The notes below the pieces were generated by a model. The model worked only from the letters and a program-made list of their open reading frames with translations. It had not been told where the DNA came from and made no database searches. Position numbers and translations under genes: made by a program. DNA of 64,000 bases from Phlebotomus papatasi (lineage: Eukaryota > Arthropoda > Insecta > Diptera > Psychodidae): the NCBI RefSeq assembly GCF_024763615.1, contig NC_077223.1, positions 36,270,627 through 36,334,626 on the forward strand. Reading direction: 5' to 3'. Position 1 is the stretch's first letter. Each line of letters begins with the position of its first letter. Of this stretch, positions 57,160 to 64,000 are shown one piece after another.

Positions 57160-57570
57160 AGCGGTCCTCAGACTAGAGGTTTAGCCCAGTTCGCGTGGGT
57201 CTCCAAATCCTAAATAGCGTGCAACTTAATTGCTTTTTGAGAGTATAATAGGTTATTTATATTTAATAATCCAATTCTAAGTTAAATTTTTCCAAAAAAT
57301 CATGAATGATAAGAAATTAGAGCAGTTAATCCATTTGGCTAAGCCTTAGGTCTGAATCCCGTATAACACTTTCGACTTAAGCCGAGAAACAGCGTAACGT
57401 GATTGATTATAGGTTACATTTCCATCAGTTTCCGACTAATCCGTCTCACATCTTAAGCCGAGAAACGACCTAGTTAGTGCAAACCTGATGGAAATTTAGT
57501 CAAATAATTATTATACTTATAATTCCGTTAAGTCGTTTCACGGTTTAATTTGTAAATGTGCCTAGGGCAT
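57160..57570. repeat. Second cluster of CGACTTAAGCCGAGA-type repeats
   Basis: CAGACTAGAGGTTTAGCCCA near 57170 faces GGCTAAGCCTTAGGTCTGAA near 57340. After it come TTTCGACTTAAGCCGAGAAA and CATCTTAAGCCGAGAAACGA. The arrangement parallels 47.4-48.4 kb. Confidence 0.5.
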
Positions 57571-58525
57571 AGGAAAAAATACATTCGAAGATCAATTTCG
57601 AAATCGAAATACAAGGCATTTTTACTTCTACTTTCGTCCGCATGTTGTCTAATGTAATTTCTGTTCGAATTTCGAGGCTTGTAAAAGCTTTTCAGTAATA
57701 ACCTTTCTAAAAGACAAACTCATTGCAAAGCCAAGCCAAACCCATTCGAAAAATGATCGAAGGTCTAATGTGAAAATTCTCATATTCATATCTTTAGCGG
57801 TGGCTGTTTTTCCATTTTAATTTTTCGGTATTCCCGACACTTCTATCATCAACAACATTATCTCTGTGTTTTCTGCCCAAATTGATGATTCTTTTGTAGC
57901 TTTGTGGAATTTCAGGACAGCAGATCATTATAATTCCAAATTTTTAATAAAACAAATCAATATCCTTTTCGTAAACTGATTTACTTTTTCACAACTTGTC
58001 GATTTAAATTTTCGAAGTTCCAACGATTTTTTAGACAAGATCTCTCGGATAAATCTTCGAATCTGTACAGTATAGTCGAAGGAACACCTCTCCGACAAGG
58101 AGCCCCTACCGACACTTTTGTCAAAATTTTGAAATTTATTTAATGCATCCAATAAAATCTAAGTAATATAAAGTTTTTTTTTATTAATCTGCGTTTTTCA
58201 TAGGGATAACTGTTCGAATTTCGTATTTCAAAATGGTACAGAGAAGGGTGTTAATAAGTCCTGACACAAGTTCTTAAAGTGTCAATAGGTGCTCTTTCAC
58301 CCTTCTTACTATGGTTCATAAATTCTTATAACATTATGCGAATTTTTAGTATGAACACATTGGAAATTCTGTTGGAATTTTTGAACATGAACAACATTTT
58401 ATGAAAATAGGGAGTTTAATTATTTTTCCGTCGAGACACTTTCGGATAGTCAAACTCTAGCTGTAAGCACAGTAACTGATTTTTAAAAAAGGTTATTTGT
58501 GGTATACCAAGAACTTATCGCATTA

Positions 58526-59597
58526 GGGGAAATGCTCATAATTTTGTCCAGTTTCTTATTTTGGACACTTTGAGGATAACATTGGACACTAAAAATAAAT
58601 TGATTAAAATGATGGATTTTTATTCCAATATTTGATGAATAATGAATTCTATCTAAATATTTGTTCTTTTTGGAAGATTTTAACACTAAATACGTTAAAA
58701 TTTGAATATGATTTGAGTTGAAATTGCTTTGTTGAAAATTCAGTGTGAGCAATAGCTTACGAGAAATATGACAGAACTTCGTGGCTTACTTCAGTCTTAT
58801 TTAGTTTTGGTTTTTACTTTGTTAGTAAAGTTTGTTCGCTGTTTTTGAGTGATATTATTGAATATTCATTGAATATTGTGTTTATTCACGTTACTGATGA
58901 TTTGTACATTTGACCTGAAGTGAGATTTGCCTTGTGAATTATATTTTTCGTGTGAAAAATGGGAAATTTTTTAAGACATTCACCAGTGAGGTGATGATTC
59001 TTATTTTGGACAGGTGTTTTTCTCACGAAATTTCGTGAAGTTTTAGCTTTTGTGATGACTAGGTTGGACAAATGCCTGGAGAAACAAAGGAGCATCATCT
59101 CTACGAAAGAGATGTAGCGAGAAATGCCCTGAAAGGCTCCCGGAAAGGTCAGGGAATGAGCGAATCCGCACGTACTTGGAGCACCGAAGTCAACTCACTT
59201 TAATGAATGATATGGAAAGTTTCCGGGCTTCTTGTGACATTCTACGTTTCCCTTACATGAACAGGAAGAGGACTTGGTAAGATTGGTTCATGAAATGAAG
59301 AACAATGGGCATCCTATTGAGGCGGATTAGCTGTCCAAATTTACAGTCAAGTTGGACAAATTAATAAACAAGTTGTCCAAAATAAGAGCCAGAGTCACCT
59401 CTACATATCAATTCATTTTTAAACGTATTAATACTAATTTTAATAAAAATAAGACGATAAATAGCTTGCTAAGTTTCTAAACAACCCTTCTGAAAAGAGA
59501 GTAACAAGAAATGTCAATTAGTATAGAAAATATCGCACTTCAAACTTGGAACTTCGATGCTTATAAGCAGACTGTCCAAAATTATAAGCACTTCCCC
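58526..59597 (+). mobile_element. Deleted pogo-type transposon, TA|GGGGAAATGCTCATAATTT terminus
   Basis: The left end GGGGAAATGCTCATAATTTT and the right end (reverse complement GGGGAAGTGCTTATAATTTT) pair, followed by GTCCA/TGGAC on both sides; TA flanks at 58524-58525 and 59598-59599. Inside, about 59060-59200 reads ERDVARNALKGSRKGQGMSE, similar to the psq-type helix of pogo transposases, and about 59250-59325 reads EEDLVRLVHEMKNNGHPI, similar to the start of the CENP-B-type DNA-binding domain. The catalytic DDD/DDE part is missing, so the copy is non-autonomous. Confidence 0.75.
59070..59330 (+). pseudogene. Pogo-type transposase N-terminal remnant
   Basis: Starting at the ATG near 59071 the frame reads MPGETKEHHLYERDVARNAL and KGSRKGQGMSESARTW and then stops; a second piece in another frame reads EEDLVRLVHEMKNNGHPI. 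These are the two DNA-binding modules of pogo-like transposases in their normal order, split by a stop and frame change. Confidence 0.6.
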
Positions 59598-59785
59598 TAT
59601 TTCTTTGTCAAATTTTTGGTTACTGATATCCCTTCCGATGAACACTAATGTACATCAAATATTTGTTATAAATGATTATAACTTTCTTTAAGATCAAAGT
59701 GTAAGCAACTCTATAAAGAATTAATAAGGTTTTAAAATGTCGGTAATTTAAACCGGTTTGAGTCGGTTATAAATAGTTAGAAGAA

Positions 59786-60004
59786 TGGGAAAGCACGCTA
59801 CCTTCGGACGACTCAAGCTTCGGATAATTCAATTTTTTTCTCTATGTTCCCTATGGGTTTCACCCATAACTTTTTTTTGAAAATTTGATGCATTGGACTA
59901 GCAATTAAAATATAATATCATATTGGGGAAATTCATTTATAACACATTGAAAAAAAAATGATTTGGGCGAAGCATAAATCTTCCGAAGGTAGCGTGCTTT
60001 CCCC
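59786..60004. mobile_element. MITE with GGGGAAAGCACGCTACCTTC ends
   Basis: Left TGGGAAAGCACGCTACCTTC and right (reverse complement) GGGGAAAGCACGCTACCTTC pair for about 30 bases; TA follows the right end, while the left TA has become AA. It lies 190 bp after the pogo-type element. Confidence 0.7.
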
Positions 60005-61309
60005 TAATAGACAGTTTTATCATCAGTAATTGAGTCGCTGGAAGACAATTATGAACAAATACTTAGTGATTTATCGAGTTTAACGAATAGTGCACTTAAA
60101 AATTGAAAATCAACTCACTGGAAAATATTGTACTACATTTTTAAAGGCACTAATTCATTAATGTTTCAAACAATTTGTTAGTCAATTATTATTTAATTTA
60201 ATTGTTAAACTTTACATATTTGAAAATTCCACAAATACCGCTTCAGTTTTGTATTCTTCTTTATGTTAAAATGGTTTTTGTTTTGCTTTTGATGGGCAAA
60301 CGGAAAGACGCTGTATATAATCGTTCATTCATTAGAATAAATTAGCAAAAAGTATTTAATTAAAGAATTTTGTATTCAATCCATTACATAATATGCACTG
60401 CAGTGAGTGAAATAAAAATATTCGCGAATAAATATATTTCATAAAGCAAAATTTATTAGAGATTGAATTAAGTGACGTGCCAAAACTCTTTTTTATCAAA
60501 ATGTATCATATTCTTACCTTCGACCTTTCAATCTTTTATGTAAATAGTAAGTTGAGAATAAAGATTAACAATAAGCTTTTTTAAAAGTGACGTAATGAAC
60601 ACAGAAACCAAGCGGCACGAGTTATCGACTTTGGAAATATAACGGCCCATCAATATGTAAATTTTCTTTTCTATAAATTTTATTAATAAACCATAACCAA
60701 TTTTAAAAATAGGCTTTTGATTTCTTTTAAATTAATCAGCTTCTCAGTTTTAGGTCAGTCGTCGCTCCAAGTTGACTCTTTATGTAGTCACAATTGCTTT
60801 GTAAAATTTTTGAGTGGTTCTTTAATGTCTAAATTCATTCCAAACTCGGTGGATTCAAGTCAAAATACTTTGGTGGGATTAGAGTGTCTACTGTCCAATT
60901 CAAAGATCAACCGAGTCAATTTAATTCAGCTGAAGCTAAAACATTCCTGATAAGATACAAGTGATCGCGTAAATGAGGGCAGAAAGAGACAGAATTTAGT
61001 GATTAGCATACGTGACTGGGTGATCATGGTGCAATGTGTAATAGAATGTTGAAAGAATAGCGCCGGAGAGTGTGTCATTTTTATGATCTGCCTCTCATCA
61101 TAACAGCGTGACAACTATTTTACTATCTAATGGTCTTAAAGTCTCCTTTTTTTTAGTGGACTGGAGACAGACTATATGCTCATTTTTTGCTGCTTACCAT
61201 TTCAGCTGTTGTGCGTGGCTCTGTGATATCTGTGTGACCAAAATTGAGTCATTATCCCCAAATACTTATTTTATAGCCCTATATACATTTTGATGTGACA
61301 TTTCCTCGC

Positions 61310-61500
61310 CAGGTAATCACCGTGGTGAGTGCTTTCGAGCTTCAAATGGGGGGAGACTCCTCTCACTCAGCGCACGTTTGATCGAAAAGAAGTCGAAGTC
61401 AACGGAAAATTTAATCGCTTGACGGTTTAATTGGTGTTCATCTCAGCTGGGAACAAGTCTCATCGGCACTTGGATGTTCGCGCGTAAAAGTGCTCCCAAG
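61310..61500 (+). other. G+C-richer block, possible promoter or untranslated exon
   Basis: Within AT-rich DNA, this block (with CACTCAGCGCACGTTTGATC and ATCTCAGCTGGGAACAAG) stands out in composition and lacks repeat matches. There is no long frame. It could be a promoter or first exon of a gene to the right; evidence is compositional only. Confidence 0.25.
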
Positions 61501-61984
61501 AATACGAAAAAAAAATCATAAAAAAAGACATGATCGCAATTAAATCGATCTATAATTAATTTATAGTTTCCTCTAGCTTCAGTGTTAGGCACCACTTGGC
61601 TGTCCTCAGCACCTAAGCTGGGGAGAAATATTTCTGAGTGTCGAAGACTTGGTCGAAGACGCCATGGTTAAATAAAATTTCTTCCCATCACAATTATTAA
61701 TTTATATGAGCATCATGTTTCGAATTTATAAAATTTTCCCCCACAACACAAACATTACCCATCAGATCATCTCATCTTATAAGAATACTGCTCTGAACCT
61801 AAGTGCACGGAGTTATGCCTTAAAGAAATGTCTAATTCCAATGCTTTAACCTATCTCGGGGTGTTACAGTGTGGATCACATAAACTGTCACAAGAACTAA
61901 GCAAAAAATTAATTGTGCACAAGATTAGAAAATGTTAAGAGCGATATTATTCTTATGCACATATCGGGCTCTAGAATTAAAATA

Positions 61985-63200
61985 AGGTCTTTCTATGTTT
62001 TTCTATGTTCGTTTTATTTTAATTTTAAAATTGACGTGACTATAAAGGCATATCGCAAACTATCTTTGGAATGCTAACCGTTATTTACATAATACGTAAT
62101 ATTGACTTTGGATCCAAAATAAGAGCCTTAAAAATATTTTTGTTTTTCTATGTTTTTTAATATAACATTATTAGTCAAAGATACTTGCAAATCTCAGAAT
62201 AGATTTAAAATTGTTAACATAATATTGCTTCTTAACCACAAGTCCCACAAATACTTTGATTTTCTTTCACAAATACTTTGTTTTTTTCTAATTCTAAAAT
62301 CATTCAATCTTACGTAACAATAGTGCTTCCTCATAAATATAAAATATCTTTTATACATAACCTAGCATCTGGTGTCGCAAGTAACTTTTTGCGAGTTACT
62401 GACATTTTTCTATGTTTTTTTTTTATAAACAGTACGACTCTGATAAAGTTAACGCATTTGTAATATTCTAAGTTATTAATTGTTGTAGATACTATTTCAC
62501 TCGTTAATAGTTCTCTGAGGTTCTTGCTTAACAAAAGTATTTCATAAATTGGACATTTAATTTGGATTTTTGCATATTTGTTCATGGAGTTTATAATTAA
62601 TAAGAATTGACTCTATCCGAGTCATACTGTCCAACTATGATCAGATGAACGCTTTTAACATAAATATCTATAACAACGAATCATATTTTAAAAAGGAAAA
62701 CCTCATATTACCACTCAACACTAACATTTATACGACTACTTTTTTTTCTATGTTTTTTTTTGTATAGCATAACCAGCCAAATATACATAAACATAGAAGT
62801 CCATAAACTATGTACCTGTGTTTCAGAGAAAAATATTATTACTGTTGACATAAATTAAAGTCAACTAGTACTTTTTGCAAATTATTCATATTTTTCTATG
62901 TTTTTTTTTCGTGCTGTATTCAAAAGAATTAACTTGCATTTTAAGTATCTATAAAAATGAACTTTTCTAGACATACCAACTGCGAACTCACATCTCTGTT
63001 AAAAAGAACACCTTTTTCAAATTCTATATTATTCTATATTTTTTATTTAAAATAACCTGTCGGATAGACATAAGCACATGAATCTATAAAGTTCATCTGT
63101 CTTTTGGAATATAAAGCTACTATTATAATTCATATCTACCACCGTGCTTTTTCTATATTCTATGTTTTCTGTGCTTAATTTATTTTTTTAAATCTATTTT
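61985..63200 (+). repeat. Decayed tandem satellite, period about 125-150 bp
   Basis: The motif TTTTTCTATGTTTTTT recurs near 61993, 62144, 62405, 62744, 62889, 63028 (as TTCTATATTTTTT) and 63160, often preceded by ACTTTTTGCAAATTAT-like bases and followed about 60 bases later by variants of CATAAGC and TCTATAAA. Spacing is mostly 130-150 bases. Units are too diverged for precise borders. Confidence 0.5.
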
Positions 63201-63239
63201 ATTATTATAACAGAAAAATGGCTTTTATAGTATCCTATG

Positions 63240-64000
63240 TTCTGTGCAAATGAATCTATTAAATTTTTAATTTAACAAGTGTTCATCATAATCATCACTA
63301 GTGTTTTCCGGTTAATGTTGTATGGCTGATTTTCTTTGAAATAAAATAACAAAAACATCGAAAATTTTTATAAATGTGCCACTGCTGTGAGAAATACTAT
63401 CGCCTTATTAAACATAAAAGAAAATTACTTCGAACAATACTTTTAGTACATCCTGTGTAACTGTGGTCATCCGTTGGTAGCAAAAGCCTCATCATCGAAT
63501 TCTTCTTCATCTTCCCACCTTATAATGCTCATTTTCTTTTCTTTAACTCAGCTAACTCTCCTTTTGCTATTTTCTCGCTAACAGATAAATAGTAATTGTG
63601 CGCAATTTTATATTGTTGTATTCGATATTATTAAGAGCAAAAGCGCACTGGAAGAAGCCCATGAAATTGAGATCCTCTTGGGCTCTTTGGCCTCTATCTC
63701 AACTTTCAGCAACCCAACTACCAATAACATTGAATTTTCCAAAGGCTGGAAGACAATCTTTCTCCTTCAGCTGACTTTTTTTCCAAAAAGGCATAATGCA
63801 ATGAGAAATGTTACAACAAAATATCGATCAAAAGATCGGCGCGTGCTGCAAGTCGTGATCCCAGGTTCTCTAACTGAAACTCTTCTTATTGTAACCTCTT
63901 CTTCTCCTCTTCTATGCTACTCAAGTTCTTTTTATTTCATCATACAACCTAATATCGTTTTCTTGCAATTTCAGCATCTCTCTCACAAGGGAGTTTAGCT
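63240..64000. other. Gene-free right edge
   Basis: A plus-strand frame at 63678-63998 has no family signature and low-complexity Ser/Phe content. Nothing else was recognised before the window ends. Confidence 0.3.

Overview
The window is AT-rich, intron-bearing animal DNA. A six-cysteine odorant-binding protein, an insect-type cortactin-binding protein gene, a fizzy/cortex-type APC/C activator and a very heavy load of small DNA transposons point to an insect, most likely a lower dipteran (a sand fly or relative). That last step is inference; no ribosomal or mitochondrial marker is present.

Host genes are few. From left to right: (1) a five-exon minus-strand gene at 4157-11106 encoding a cortactin-binding protein 2 N-terminal-domain protein (Nausicaa/CTTNBP2NL type), with a 4.5-kb intron full of repeats; (2) a compact two-exon plus-strand odorant-binding protein gene at 20007-20481; (3) a minus-strand WD40 APC/C activator gene at 50915-54419 with a C-box and a terminal Ile-Arg tail, most like Cortex, whose first exon I could not find. 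Three orphan exon-like blocks (20823-21016, 27778-27906, 32083-32368) and one strongly spliced but apparently non-coding block (about 16750-17400) may belong to further genes.

The rest is dominated by mobile DNA. At 33487-36508 lies an apparently complete PIF/Harbinger transposon: near-perfect terminal inverted repeats of about 48 bp, AAA target duplication, a Myb-like gene and a DDE transposase gene arranged tail to tail. At about 28307-30870 lies a Ty3/gypsy-type element whose single 664-residue open frame joins gag and a protease-like domain directly to the last part of integrase; reverse transcriptase, RNase H and the integrase core are gone although the frame is open. At 21606-23259 a Tc1-like transposon has become an almost full-length palindrome (two arms of nearly 800 bp, short loop).

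Many miniature inverted-repeat elements are present. Most have TA target duplications, and about ten share the terminus TA|GGGGA. One of these (58526-59597) keeps remnants of a pogo-type transposase N-terminus, which suggests who mobilised the others. Other families include a roughly 650-bp repeat with terminal hairpins, foldback elements whose arms are 15-bp tandem repeats, tRNA-related SINEs, non-LTR retrotransposon fragments, and a decayed satellite of about 140-bp period at 61.98-63.2 kb. Gene-poor stretches are described one by one. All exon joins were deduced by eye from GT/AG sites and phase; none is confirmed by transcripts.
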